Assembly (NCBI RefSeq): GCF_002356295.1
Contig: NZ_AP018042.1
Location: 248,001 to 312,000 of the forward strand
Direction of reading: 5' to 3'
Length of the DNA stretch: 64,000 nt
Origin: Labilibaculum antarcticum
GTDB lineage: Bacteria; Bacteroidota; Bacteroidia; Bacteroidales; Marinifilaceae
A program made the translations under genes and the position numbers. The notes under the pieces were generated by a model, which worked only from the letters and a program-made list of their open reading frames with translations, made no database searches and was not told where the DNA came from. Of this stretch, positions 37,101 through 45,552 are shown one piece after another; position 1 is the first letter of the stretch; every line of letters starts with the position of its first letter.

Positions 37101-37222
37101 ATACATCAAACAAAGACAAGGAGCAGGCGCTAAAAGCAGGCTGTAATGATTATTTGTCAAAGCCACTGGAACCAAACCAATTATTCGATCTTATCAATCA
37201 GTATTTTACGACTTCGACTTGA
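34163..37222 (+). CDS. hybrid sensor histidine kinase with NMT1/THI5-like sensing domain
   Basis: A 1019-residue signalling protein. After a signal helix (about 12-33), residues 45-330 form an NMT1/THI5-type solute-binding domain (LQLKYFHQFQFAGYYAAVHKGFY, EGGTINSINKVLSGEADYGIA). A helix at about 343-367 crosses the membrane. Two PAS domains follow (about 405-520 and 530-640), then HisKA (LANMSHEIRTPMNGILGF), an ATPase (NLINNALKF, DSGIGIP, GAGLGLPISKGL) and a C-terminal receiver (about 900-1015, VEDDD, LMDIQLPK, LSKPL). The family of the sensor domain binds pyrimidine-like or thiamine-precursor ligands, but other ligands are likely here. It converges on the envelope cluster with 17 overlapping bases at the 3' ends. 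Confidence 0.9.
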   Translation: MYTKEIQCIRSIFSKYFFVLLLLLLNLSVFSTPLRISRENDKITLQLKYFHQFQFAGYYAAVHKGFYADAGLSVELIEGGTINSINKVLSGEADYGIAANDLLIERVNNKPLVLLAAIFQSSPSVFICLKESNIHTAHDLIHKKIMLLDEYRDPELMAIFYKEGIHINDINRISTTYNINDLIDGKTDVLNAYTTNEAYYLEEKNIPYTIISPKTYGIDFYGDCLFTSEKEIANNPERVKAFLEASKKGWEYALENQDEIIDLILSEYSVNKSRKHLEFEADQIKKLILNEYVEIGHINPGRWDNIAEICSKMGMIPRNYDLTGFIYQPEKYETPTWLKWTLGIVISLSIIVIAMSSYLFFFNKQLKKAVKKQTSSLSQKNIELQSEISERIRTAAALKQSEKRFREMIENLPSGAMLVEKDESLFTNKKVFEITGYTNSELSNINSWFTTLYPESKKENIQIYLENKINNFKNTSIASIKCKNGESKQVEFHAYKFDNKEIWLMNDISERLKTENALISSENKLRTYIEESPNGLVIFNSNAKVNFANKAFIDLVEIPEENLNQAFLPDFFSPTQLKQNQDLFNQLLTKGKTQGEIVLRTTAGKDITVYISAVELINQEFLAFIVDISAIKAVEYKLTLALQQAEESDRLKSAFLANMSHEIRTPMNGILGFSQLLLKENLSQEKKEKYIDILTQNGKQLLGIIDNIIDIAYLEVNQLKVNLSIFSIQKLLNDLQLLFGIDKNRYKKDHLEMVFNNTISEEQDQICSDHGKIKQILINLINNALKFTETGTITISSRIENTILSITVEDSGIGIPLEKQSIIFERFGQVENIYTRQFGGAGLGLPISKGLIELLHGELHFESKAGIGSRFEFHIPITRNKEKIRTSKLETISYIWNHKKILIVEDDDTSIVFLKELFTKTNAEISVCYNGQEAIDKCQSGYIPDLILMDIQLPKISGIEATSIIRKSLTTTPIIAQTAYTSNKDKEQALKAGCNDYLSKPLEPNQLFDLINQYFTTST

Positions 37223-38675
37223 TCTTTTTTATTTGTGTTTTAGTTTTATCTTTCTGATGAAGAAATCCCTTGCGTTCCATTTTTCCCCAGCTTCTATTTC
37301 CCATTAAATATTCAATATTCCCTTTTACAGCATAAAACAAACTAATTGGATGAAGAATAAATGGTTCTAATAAAGCAGCTACCCACAAGCGAAAAACATC
37401 CATTTTTCGCTCGTAACGATGAAAAGTCAATTCCTCATACAAAATTGCCCAAGTGGAGAAAAATACGGCAAAAGTATAGACAAACAAAGAGGTGATCAAA
37501 ATAAAATTCAGACTCAGATTGTCTGTAAAAAATAAAATAATCATGTAAATAATACCCAGTACTTCCACAAGAGGAGCCAGCCATTCGAATAAAAACCAAT
37601 AAGGATACCCCAACAAGCCCATCGCACCATATTGTGGAGAAAGGAATATTTTCGAATGATCGGTCAGAGTTTCAATCGTTCCACGTGTCCATCGGCTTCG
37701 CTGACGACCAAATACTCTTACATCCACAGGAGCTTCAGTCCAACACAATGGGTCCGGAACATATTCGATCTTATATTTTTCGCGATTCTCGGACATATAT
37801 CTTCGAATCCTAACCACCAACTCCATATCTTCACCAATAGAATGAGCATATCCGCCACTTTGAACCACCACATCCCGGTCGAACATCCCCATTGCTCCGG
37901 AAATAATAATCAATCCATCAAGCTGAGCCCAAGCCATTCTGCCCATTAAGAATGAACGCGTGTATTCCAAAACCTGCATTCTGGCCAAAATGTTCTTAGG
38001 GACCTTAACATCGGTTATTCTTCCATTTTTAACCATGCATGAATTAGCAATCCGCACAACACCACCTGCAGCAATAACTCTTCTGTCTGTCCTTTCTAAA
38101 AATGGTTTCACTAACTTCAATACAGCATCAGGCTCCAAAATTGAATCTGCATCAATCGCCATAAATAAAGCATTTTTCGAAACATTAATTCCGGCATTTA
38201 AAGCATCAGCTTTTCCACCATTTTCTTTATCAACAACCACTAAATTGGAATATGTGGAAAGCATCGATTTATAAATTCCCCTCACCTCCTTGGCGGGAAT
38301 TTCCATATTAACAGCAAAATCAACCTTCTCTAATTTAAAGGCTTTTTGCAGATCTTCAAAAGTTGAATCTGTACTCCCATCATTAATAACGATCACTTCA
38401 AAATTGTTATAATGAATCGTGTAAATAGACTCAACATTATCAACAATGTTTTTAGACTCATTAAAAGCAGGGACAAGCACCGAAACCGAAGGTGCTAAAG
38501 GAGAATCAAGGATAACATTGTAATCTACAAAACTATTCTTCTTCAAATAATAATTTAAAGAAATCCCCGAAATAATGCTCAATACTGTATAACTAAAGAT
38601 CAAAAGAAATGCATAGGAAATAAAAATCCTATCCAAAAAATAACTTATAAATCTTATAAACTCGTCGTAATTCAT
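37206..38675 (-). CDS. processive membrane glycosyltransferase family 2 (BcsA/PgaC-like)
   Basis: A 489-residue inner-membrane polysaccharide synthase. A helix at about 15-40 precedes the catalytic domain, which shows SVLVPAFNE, VINDGSTD, IDADS (about 172-176, metal-binding), GEDMEL and RQRSRWTRG (about 319-327), the Q/RxxRW motif of processive enzymes. Several helices follow (about 360-450). The C terminus is very basic. Its start overlaps the HEAT gene by four bases. No PilZ domain is seen, so direct c-di-GMP control as in BcsA is not shown. It likely builds and translocates a surface glycan, with the TPR/barrel protein at 41187 as the outer-membrane exit. Confidence 0.88.
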   Translation of the reverse strand: MNYDEFIRFISYFLDRIFISYAFLLIFSYTVLSIISGISLNYYLKKNSFVDYNVILDSPLAPSVSVLVPAFNESKNIVDNVESIYTIHYNNFEVIVINDGSTDSTFEDLQKAFKLEKVDFAVNMEIPAKEVRGIYKSMLSTYSNLVVVDKENGGKADALNAGINVSKNALFMAIDADSILEPDAVLKLVKPFLERTDRRVIAAGGVVRIANSCMVKNGRITDVKVPKNILARMQVLEYTRSFLMGRMAWAQLDGLIIISGAMGMFDRDVVVQSGGYAHSIGEDMELVVRIRRYMSENREKYKIEYVPDPLCWTEAPVDVRVFGRQRSRWTRGTIETLTDHSKIFLSPQYGAMGLLGYPYWFLFEWLAPLVEVLGIIYMIILFFTDNLSLNFILITSLFVYTFAVFFSTWAILYEELTFHRYERKMDVFRLWVAALLEPFILHPISLFYAVKGNIEYLMGNRSWGKMERKGFLHQKDKTKTQIKKIKSKS

Positions 38676-39865
38676 ATTCGTGGATCTAAAACATGCTTAA
38701 TTATCCTCTTCAATTCCTCATCTCCATTTTCAGCAAGAACTTTCAATTTTTCCTGACCTGATTCACCAATTAGAGCAAGAGACTTACAGCACTCCATCCT
38801 TATCTTAAACTCTTCATCATTGCTTTTTTTAACTAAGAAATCCATTTCACTTTCCAAGCGCAATTGACCAATTGATCGTATAATATTAATTTGATTAGGC
38901 AGCTCCTCCAAAACGAAAAGTTCTTTAAGCTTAACTACGGCTTCTTTACTCTCTAAATCAACCAGCGTTCTAATTACTTTTCCTTTCACTAAATCATTTT
39001 CATGATTCAACAACTCCATCAATTTTGGTACCGACTCTCGTTGTTTTAATATACGAATCATATCCAAACAGAACATCACAACAGAATCATTCCAATGATC
39101 AAGCCACAAAGTAAACTCAGGAATTTCAATTCTATTTTTACGAATCAAATCGAATACATTGATTTGCTCCCAAACAGTAAATGGCTTTTCCTGAGAATCT
39201 AAAAAGGCAAAGGGCACAAAAGGCAGCAACTTAATCAAACCCAACTGACTTTCAATTCTAAGGATTTCATTAGGTTTTTGAAGAAAATCCATAATGTATT
39301 TATTATCTTTTTTCACCCTCATGTGACTGAGCTCACGAATTCCCCTAATTTTATGATGCCATCTCTTGCGAAGTTTACGACTGGAATCTTCATTTAGCTT
39401 CATATCCAGATACAACGTTCTAATTTGATTACTAACCACTTTATTCTCAGCAGTATCAATAGCAATTAAAACGGAAGTAATTACCTTTCTATGAAATTTC
39501 GATTTAATCCTTTTCAAATCAGACAACTCTTTGTCAGACAAATCATCGATCAGAAACCGAACAACTAGCTTGGAGTACTTTTGAATTAATAATTTCTTTT
39601 TATTCTTACGATAGGTGATGTATAACTTTGAAAACAAGATAGATGGAAGCAATAAAACCAATGCAGTAAAGAAACCAATGATCATGTAAATGATCAATCG
39701 ATTCAATACATTATAGGGTAAACGCTCAAATATATACTCAATAAACGAGTGAATTCTCTCGAAGAACATCTTGAAAGAATCAAAGAAAACAAGCATAACA
39801 TCGAGCATACCAGCAGTATATTCGAAAACACTTATTAAATTGATATGTAGAAATTGCAATTGCAT
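38672..39865 (-). CDS. membrane protein with HEAT repeats
   Basis: A 397-residue protein. An N-terminal region (about 1-90) holds a strong membrane helix (LIIYMIIGFFTALVLLLPSILF). The C-terminal half has paired-helix repeats (RIESQLGLIKLLPF, VPKLMELLNHENDLVKGKVIRTLVDLESKEAVVKLKELF, EFKIRMECCKSLALIGESGQEKL) typical of HEAT repeats. No catalytic site is visible. Coupled to the GT2 by a 4-base overlap and one base from the CotH gene, it probably scaffolds the synthase on the cytoplasmic or periplasmic side. Confidence 0.8.
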   Translation of the reverse strand: MQLQFLHINLISVFEYTAGMLDVMLVFFDSFKMFFERIHSFIEYIFERLPYNVLNRLIIYMIIGFFTALVLLLPSILFSKLYITYRKNKKKLLIQKYSKLVVRFLIDDLSDKELSDLKRIKSKFHRKVITSVLIAIDTAENKVVSNQIRTLYLDMKLNEDSSRKLRKRWHHKIRGIRELSHMRVKKDNKYIMDFLQKPNEILRIESQLGLIKLLPFVPFAFLDSQEKPFTVWEQINVFDLIRKNRIEIPEFTLWLDHWNDSVVMFCLDMIRILKQRESVPKLMELLNHENDLVKGKVIRTLVDLESKEAVVKLKELFVLEELPNQINIIRSIGQLRLESEMDFLVKKSNDEEFKIRMECCKSLALIGESGQEKLKVLAENGDEELKRIIKHVLDPRI

Positions 39866-39866
39866 C

Positions 39867-41180
39867 TTACTGATTTCCCTCCTCTTTAATTCCCAACTCT
39901 TTTTTCACAGCCTTTATTCGTTGCTTAATAAACGATTCCAAACCAGGTATAAAGGCACCTGCGTCATTCTCATCTCCAATTGATGACTTAATATTCTTCT
40001 CGAATTCCGCATTGCTATACATCTTATGAGAATCATAATATACTGAGCGTCTAATTTTTCTTGCTAAGACTTCAATCTCATTACTCAAAGCTCTATTGGT
40101 AAATTTATCCTTTACTAAATAGGCAATATAATCGGTATAAAATTTTCGATATTCCGCCTTGCTAAAAAGTAGTTTTGTTAATGGATGATCAAATGAATCA
40201 TGTTCATAAAATACGCTTAAATTTTCCGCTTCATTTAAGTTAAAAACCGGACTAAAGGCACATAATGCATAATTTCCATCGTATGGAATCCACTCAAACT
40301 TTTTAGTTCTTGTATTTTTATACAGGTAATAATTGTGTGGATAAAGCAGATTGTATGTATCTACATTTAAAAATAAACTGCTAATCGCAAAAATCTTCAA
40401 ACAACTTTCCACATTAAAAACATCGTCAATTTTAAGTGAATCTGAGCTTGCCATTCCGCTCGTTCCATTAATCACCCGAATCAACTCCATTAAATGAGTA
40501 TAATCATTTGCCGATTCATTTTTATTCTTGTAATCCTGCTCATACAACAACTGATCTTCACCCAAATAGGTAAAGGTTGAATTGGGCTCTCCCTTAAAAA
40601 ACGCACCTTTCTTATTTTGAAAATTTCGCTCCAGAAAACCTCTGTCAACCTCCTCTGTTACTAAATAAAGACCCAAATGTTCTCCATTAAAATAAACGTT
40701 CGCATAGGTGCAACGCGGAACCGGCAAGCCTTCTTCTCTCATAAAATCGAGATATAGCTTTTCCCTCATAAAACTAGGATCCCTAAAAGCATTATTCAGA
40801 TTTATTGTCTTTAAACCATCCAACTTTTGCTTTTTAATAAATTCTCCAAATTTAATTTTCAGCGATTTTTTCTTTCCCGGATAAAAATCAAAAGATGATT
40901 CTCCCTTTATGCGCACCCCACAACTAAAATATTGATTTCCATCTACCATGACATTCCCTTGCAAATAACGCCTGATACTTAGAGAATCCCTTTCCTTTTT
41001 CATCACAAATAAACTATCCCAAGCCGCACACTGGAGAAACTGAATACGAATTTCATGAATGATATCTGCATCAAACATTCGCCCTCCGGCAAGACTATCC
41101 TTTTGACCCGAATTTTCATTAGAAAACGTCAAGCTTGGATATAAAATGAACAAAATTACAATTTGTAATAATCTATGCAT
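39867..41180 (-). CDS. CotH kinase family protein
   Basis: A 437-residue exported protein with a signal peptide ending near residue 20 (SLTFSN). It has the CotH pattern: GVRIKGESSFDFYPGKKKSLKIKFGEF, LNNAFRDPSFMREKLYLDFMREEGLPVPRCTYANVYFNGEHLGLYLVTEEVD and, further on, WIPYDGNYALCAF with an acidic metal-binding Asp. CotH of Bacillus spores is an atypical protein kinase; the bacterial extracytoplasmic homologues are not well understood. It sits inside the glycan cluster, so its target may be the barrel protein or the glycan. Kinase activity is inferred. Confidence 0.87.
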   Translation of the reverse strand: MHRLLQIVILFILYPSLTFSNENSGQKDSLAGGRMFDADIIHEIRIQFLQCAAWDSLFVMKKERDSLSIRRYLQGNVMVDGNQYFSCGVRIKGESSFDFYPGKKKSLKIKFGEFIKKQKLDGLKTINLNNAFRDPSFMREKLYLDFMREEGLPVPRCTYANVYFNGEHLGLYLVTEEVDRGFLERNFQNKKGAFFKGEPNSTFTYLGEDQLLYEQDYKNKNESANDYTHLMELIRVINGTSGMASSDSLKIDDVFNVESCLKIFAISSLFLNVDTYNLLYPHNYYLYKNTRTKKFEWIPYDGNYALCAFSPVFNLNEAENLSVFYEHDSFDHPLTKLLFSKAEYRKFYTDYIAYLVKDKFTNRALSNEIEVLARKIRRSVYYDSHKMYSNAEFEKNIKSSIGDENDAGAFIPGLESFIKQRIKAVKKELGIKEEGNQ

Positions 41181-41186
41181 AACACA

Positions 41187-42476
41187 CTAAAATTGATACG
41201 ATAACTTCGCAGACAAGGAAAGTATATTTCGCTTCTTGTCAATCCGATACTCTTCCCGCTCATAACCAAATTTTAATAGGTACAGCAAGCGATCTGTCCA
41301 CAATCGATCCTGATAAGACAGTCTGAATCTTTTACTTTTGTATTTATATACACCTATGGAAGAAAGGTTTACCCATGATTCATCAGGTGAGACTCCGGTG
41401 GCTAATTCAAGTCCAATATAATTCTTTGAATCTCTTAAATATCTTCTCGTTGTTAACCAATAAGACTGAGAAACAGTACCGCTTTTTGGGGTAAGGTAGG
41501 AACGAAATGAAAACCAGTAATTCCTGTAATATTTCCCTACTGATGCTGTATAAATGAAAATATTCTTATTTCTTCCATCAGAATTAAAATAAAGAAACCG
41601 CATACCTCCTGAAACTTCAAATGCTTTAGGCAATTTGTGATACAATTCAGCACCTGCCCTATGTGTGGGAAATAAATTATCGGGAGAATAGCCATAGTTC
41701 AAATAAGCATAGCTCTTTTTGGAAACACGAGGATATGCATCAACTTCGAATTGTTTTGCCACTTCATTTGACCAAAAGCTCTCTTCATCAGAAATTAAGT
41801 CGCCCAAATTGACCTTTCCAATAATACTTCCCCAAGCATTACGCCGGTCTAATTGGAAGGAACTCAGGTGCCACTTTCTCGTGTATGGCTCATTAAAATA
41901 TTCGTAATCATGCTGATAAATTGCTTTGTAAATCATACGGGACGACTTGTATTTTTTCATCAAAGCCAATCCGTCTTCACTACTTGGGTTTAGTACCAAT
42001 AATTCATCCAACACTTGTAAAGACTTATTCTCATCACCGATATCTTGCAACAAACTTACTTTCTGAACTAAAAAAGCCTCTTCATTGGGAAAGAACGACT
42101 GCCCGTACTCGCAATAAAAAATTGCCTTGTTGGGATCTCCCGCCCATTTCTCCAGGTCAATCATGGCAAAAATGGCATCACTATTATCAAAATCTACGTC
42201 CAATACTTTTTGCAATTGCTCTCTTCCCGCCTTAAAATCTTTATCCCAGGCGAAAGTTCTTCCGATCAATATTCCAGCATCGTAAAAGTCGGGATTTTGT
42301 TTCAAAATCTCATAACAAATGCTTCTGGCTTCTTCACGATCCCCAGCAAATGCTAATTCTCTGGCACGTTTAAAATCATCAGAGCTAGTTCTTCCAGGCT
42401 CTACAGTTTCCTGAGCAAAGCTTTGGTTAATTAAGCAAAATAATATAAGTACAATAAGAGATAGAGATTTTACCAT
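41187..42476 (-). CDS. TPR-containing YaiO-family outer-membrane beta-barrel protein
   Basis: A 429-residue protein with a signal peptide ending at NQSFAQ. Residues about 30-175 are TPR-like helical repeats (KRARELAFAGDREEARSICYEILKQNPDFYDAGILIGRTFAWD, and NKAIFYCEYGQSFFPNEEAF). The C-terminal 230 residues form a YaiO-type barrel (YLNYGYSPDNLFPTHRAGAELYHKLPKAFEVSGGMRF) ending in LSAKLSYQF. TPR plus barrel is the plan of glycan-export porins such as PgaA and of N4-receptor NfrA-like proteins. With the GT2 two genes on, export of a glycan is the likely role. Confidence 0.86.
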   Translation of the reverse strand: MVKSLSLIVLILFCLINQSFAQETVEPGRTSSDDFKRARELAFAGDREEARSICYEILKQNPDFYDAGILIGRTFAWDKDFKAGREQLQKVLDVDFDNSDAIFAMIDLEKWAGDPNKAIFYCEYGQSFFPNEEAFLVQKVSLLQDIGDENKSLQVLDELLVLNPSSEDGLALMKKYKSSRMIYKAIYQHDYEYFNEPYTRKWHLSSFQLDRRNAWGSIIGKVNLGDLISDEESFWSNEVAKQFEVDAYPRVSKKSYAYLNYGYSPDNLFPTHRAGAELYHKLPKAFEVSGGMRFLYFNSDGRNKNIFIYTASVGKYYRNYWFSFRSYLTPKSGTVSQSYWLTTRRYLRDSKNYIGLELATGVSPDESWVNLSSIGVYKYKSKRFRLSYQDRLWTDRLLYLLKFGYEREEYRIDKKRNILSLSAKLSYQF

Positions 42477-42567
42477 CCAAAATATATTATGTATTCGTTA
42501 AAAAATCAAAATCACAAAACAGAACCCAAATATCCTGCTTTAATTTCACAACACCAAAAAATTAAGT

Positions 42568-43740
42568 TCAATCCACAAAAACAGGATTACGACTTTTTAC
42601 TGCTGATATACTATCCATTACAGTCTCCATAAATGGACGGTAATATTTCCAAAAAAACATTTTCCTGTCCTTAACCTGATTTGCATTGTAAAACGCCCCG
42701 CTAAATTTATTCACCCCATTAAAGTAGGATGAATAGATCCCCATTTCATTATCTGAAAAATCGCAGGCAAAATAAATAAAGCGATAATCTTTATCGTGTT
42801 CAAGAATTGCAGGAAACCTTTTGGGCAGATTGAACCGATCCAATAAAGCCTGTCCCTCCTTATTCACATCTAAGTTAAACGATGCTAAAACATGATTGCG
42901 CGAATCTGTTGAATTGATATCAAACCAAAACGGATAATATATTGATTCAGGAACATTGTATTGCAATTGTGTACTCAATTCACTCTCCAACACCGGAAAA
43001 CGCCTGTTTAAATGTTTTTTAGCATCCAGAATAACAATTCTCTCTTTATTATCAACTAAAACAATTCCCGCATTTCTAAAATCATATTTTTTACTGTAAT
43101 TCTTTTCATACAATTCCGGCACCCATCGTGGAATTTCAGGATCGACAAGTGTGTCCAGAGTGTTGTAATATTTACCAACCCAACCACTCCATTTTACGCC
43201 CAATAATTGCTCTGTTTGCTTACGAATGACTTCGGAGGTAGGTGAAGCGAAAAAATTAAATTCCGCAATAATCGTTTTCCCTTTTCTCTTCATCTCCCGC
43301 AACAGATTAAACTCGGAGAGCTGCAGTCCGCCATAAAATAAGGATATGGTATCCTTTCCATAATCCGGATGATCTTTCCAATTGGAATTGTAAATTCCGT
43401 ATGTATCAGCAAAAAATGCAAGGTCCAGGGAATCTGCAAGCTCAGCCAAACCTTTCTTTTCGAGAATTCGCAAATCTTTTATGATGTACTTACCATCTTC
43501 TCCGGGGTGAAAGCCATAAAAATCCTCCGCGAAATTATACTCCTCTCCACTAGCTTTTACCCATCGCTTTTGGTTGGCAACCCAAAAAAAAGATAAGTGC
43601 TCCGAATAATTCTCGTTTGGCGTTGTTTTATCAACAACCAAAAGATTTATAGGAACCTTGTCTTTTAATTTCCAGCTAATCCATGAAATAACAGGAATCA
43701 GTAAAAATAAGAAAATAATTATTCGTAGTAATTTCCACAT
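42568..43740 (-). CDS. membrane-anchored protein of unknown function
   Basis: A 390-residue protein with one N-terminal helix (about 4-22, LLRIIIFLFLLIPVISWISW) that would anchor it with the bulk in the periplasm. The body alternates beta and alpha segments (LDLAFFADTYGIYN, TIIAEFNFFASPTSEVIRKQTEQLLGVKW, GIVLVDNKERIVILDAKKHL, FIYFACDFSDNEMG), suggesting a Rossmann- or GATase-like fold. I recognise no catalytic motif. It is the first gene of the glycan cluster, 91 bases before the YaiO gene, with a probable shared promoter. A periplasmic role in processing the glycan is only an inference. Confidence 0.7.
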   Translation of the reverse strand: MWKLLRIIIFLFLLIPVISWISWKLKDKVPINLLVVDKTTPNENYSEHLSFFWVANQKRWVKASGEEYNFAEDFYGFHPGEDGKYIIKDLRILEKKGLAELADSLDLAFFADTYGIYNSNWKDHPDYGKDTISLFYGGLQLSEFNLLREMKRKGKTIIAEFNFFASPTSEVIRKQTEQLLGVKWSGWVGKYYNTLDTLVDPEIPRWVPELYEKNYSKKYDFRNAGIVLVDNKERIVILDAKKHLNRRFPVLESELSTQLQYNVPESIYYPFWFDINSTDSRNHVLASFNLDVNKEGQALLDRFNLPKRFPAILEHDKDYRFIYFACDFSDNEMGIYSSYFNGVNKFSGAFYNANQVKDRKMFFWKYYRPFMETVMDSISAVKSRNPVFVD

Positions 43741-43945
43741 TCGCTATTTTTCTTTTAAATTACTTGCAATATTTAACTTTTTAACGGTTTTGTGTACTAT
43801 TAAGTTAGCTTTATTTGACAAGCTATTTTTATTTGTAGATGTAAGGCTATTTTTTAAGCTTGACTGTATTTTGATTACTAATTAAAAGTGGAACATATCT
43901 GGGATTAAATCGCATTATTCATATAGTAAAGAATTATATTTTTCC
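43741..43945. other. promoter gap of the envelope cluster
   Basis: About 200 bases of AT-rich DNA upstream of the anchored protein gene, with no gene seen. The cluster promoter should lie here. Confidence 0.4.
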
Positions 43946-44032
43946 ATGAAAAAATTAATTAAGGCAACATTTTTACTCCTAACAGGAATCTTTTTTCTTA
44001 GCTCTACTACTTATGCAATCTTGAATAATTAG
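43946..44032 (+). pseudogene. orphan signal-peptide fragment
   Basis: A 28-codon frame starts MKKLIKATFLLLTGIFFLSS and ends AILNN-stop. It is a textbook signal peptide with nothing after it. Either a secreted protein lost its body here or this is a very small exported peptide. The next 250 bases (to 44284) show only short broken frames that I cannot assign. Confidence 0.4.
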
Positions 44033-44284
44033 TAAGTTATGGAGAACGAAAAAAACACGGTCAAATGCCAATGTAATACCTTACATAATAGCTTACGTGT
44101 TATTCCGATATAATAAAATAGGAAGCTATGTTGAGCTTGACGTACCCGATCACTGATTTTATTAGGAGAGCATACAGCCTGTTTCGTGAATCGGGAAACA
44201 CCTCTGTAATTAGTCGTGAAAATGCAGCCCACTAATTTATCCAATCGGTATTATTACCAAAACACAGAGAATCAAGAGGAAACT

Positions 44285-44622
44285 ATGAAACAAAAATTAG
44301 CCGTCGTTTCAACAAGCGGAAACCGGGAGGTGGCGCTTAAAATGGTGTTTATGTACACTTACAATGCGAAAAAAACACTTGGTGGGACCAGGTTAATCTA
44401 ATTATTTGGGGACCTTCGTCAAAACTGTTAAGTCAAGATAAAGAACTTCAAACTTACATTGGTAAAATGCAGGAAGAAGGAATATCAATTTTTGCATACA
44501 AAGCTTGCGCTGATATGTATGGTGTTTCACCTAAACTCAAGAAATTGGGGATAGCTGTAAAGTTCATGAGAGAACCACTTACCGGATATCTTCAAAAAAA
44601 CGATAAAACAATCACCTTTTAA
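44285..44622 (+). pseudogene. DsrE family protein with a -1 frameshift at an A7 tract
   Basis: The frame starts MKQKLAVVSTSGNREVALKM and VFMYTYNAKK, a DsrE/DsrF-like sulfur-relay fold. At 44369-44375 (seven A then C) it shifts. The -1 frame goes on NTWWDQVNLIIWGPSSKLL and ends KACADMYGVSPKLKKLGIAV, REPLTGYL and ITF-stop, the complete family sequence. One missing A would cause this. The site also resembles a slippery A_AAA_AAC heptamer, so slippage could restore the protein. All later family motifs, including the Cys of KACAD, are kept, which suggests recent or functional shifting. It lies nine bases before the DUF2461 gene. Confidence 0.72.
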
Positions 44623-44631
44623 CAACACAAC

Positions 44632-45294
44632 ATGCTGAATAATAGTATATATGAGTTCCTTCTCGAACTAAGAGAGAATAACAACAGAGATTGGTTTCAT
44701 GCGAATAAAGAAAAATACGATAAGGCAAAGAAAGATTTTGAACTTTTCGTTGAACTTAGTATAGAACAAATAAAAGACATTGATCCAGACATATCAGGCT
44801 TACACGCGAAAGACTGCATTTTCAGGATTTTTCGTGATGTAAGATTTTCTAAAGATAAACGTCCTTATAAAACACATTTCGGAGCCTTCCTTGCAAAAAG
44901 TGGCCGAAAAAGCAGATATGGAGGTTACTACATTCATATAGAACCGGAAGCAAGCTTTTTAGGTGGTGGTTGCTACATGCCTGCACCCAATGTTCTTAAA
45001 GCCATTCGCGAAGAAATATTCCAAAATCCACTTGAATTCAAAGAAATCATCACCAATAAAGAATTTATCTCGCATTTCCCTGAAATGTATGGTGACAAAC
45101 TAAAGACTGCTCCCCGGGGTTATCCTAAAGATTTTAAATACATTGATCTGCTTAATTTTAAAAACTACGCTGTTGGTAAAACAATACCGGATAAAATCGT
45201 ACAATCCGAGCAATTTCCAATTGAGATTTCTAAATGCTTCTCAAGCTTGCATACACTTAATGCCTATTTAAATAATATTGTGGAGGATATATAA
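44632..45294 (+). CDS. DUF2461 family protein
   Basis: A 220-residue soluble protein of the TIGR02453/DUF2461 family. The signature is visible as FLLELRENNNRDWFHANKEKYDKAKKDFE, then CIFRIFRDVRFSKDKRPYKTHFGAFLAKSGRKS and GGYYIHIEPEASFLGGG. The function is unknown. It probably shares a transcript with the DsrE gene just upstream. The 258 bases behind it hold no gene and no strong terminator. Confidence 0.9.
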   Translation: MLNNSIYEFLLELRENNNRDWFHANKEKYDKAKKDFELFVELSIEQIKDIDPDISGLHAKDCIFRIFRDVRFSKDKRPYKTHFGAFLAKSGRKSRYGGYYIHIEPEASFLGGGCYMPAPNVLKAIREEIFQNPLEFKEIITNKEFISHFPEMYGDKLKTAPRGYPKDFKYIDLLNFKNYAVGKTIPDKIVQSEQFPIEISKCFSSLHTLNAYLNNIVEDI

Positions 45295-45552
45295 TACTCA
45301 ACTATCTTTTTATGTTGAAATAAGTTCCCTAATTCTACATCGAAATCAGAAATAAATCAAAGCTTTTCTTAACAGGATCAGATGCAAGCCATCCTCCTGA
45401 AAGAAAAGGGTTTTCAGTTTTGATTAGTAATAGACACTAAACATCAACCAACTTATTTTTGATTATAAAAGTCAGGAGCAGAGATTTAGATTCATTCTTT
45501 TATGTTCGTTTGCTATATTACAAGTGCTTACCAATAATCACCTGCAATTAAA

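Noticed and set aside
44029-44244. 71-codon minus-strand frame
   Set aside because: Cys- and Phe-rich without family motifs, overlapping the decayed region before the DsrE gene.
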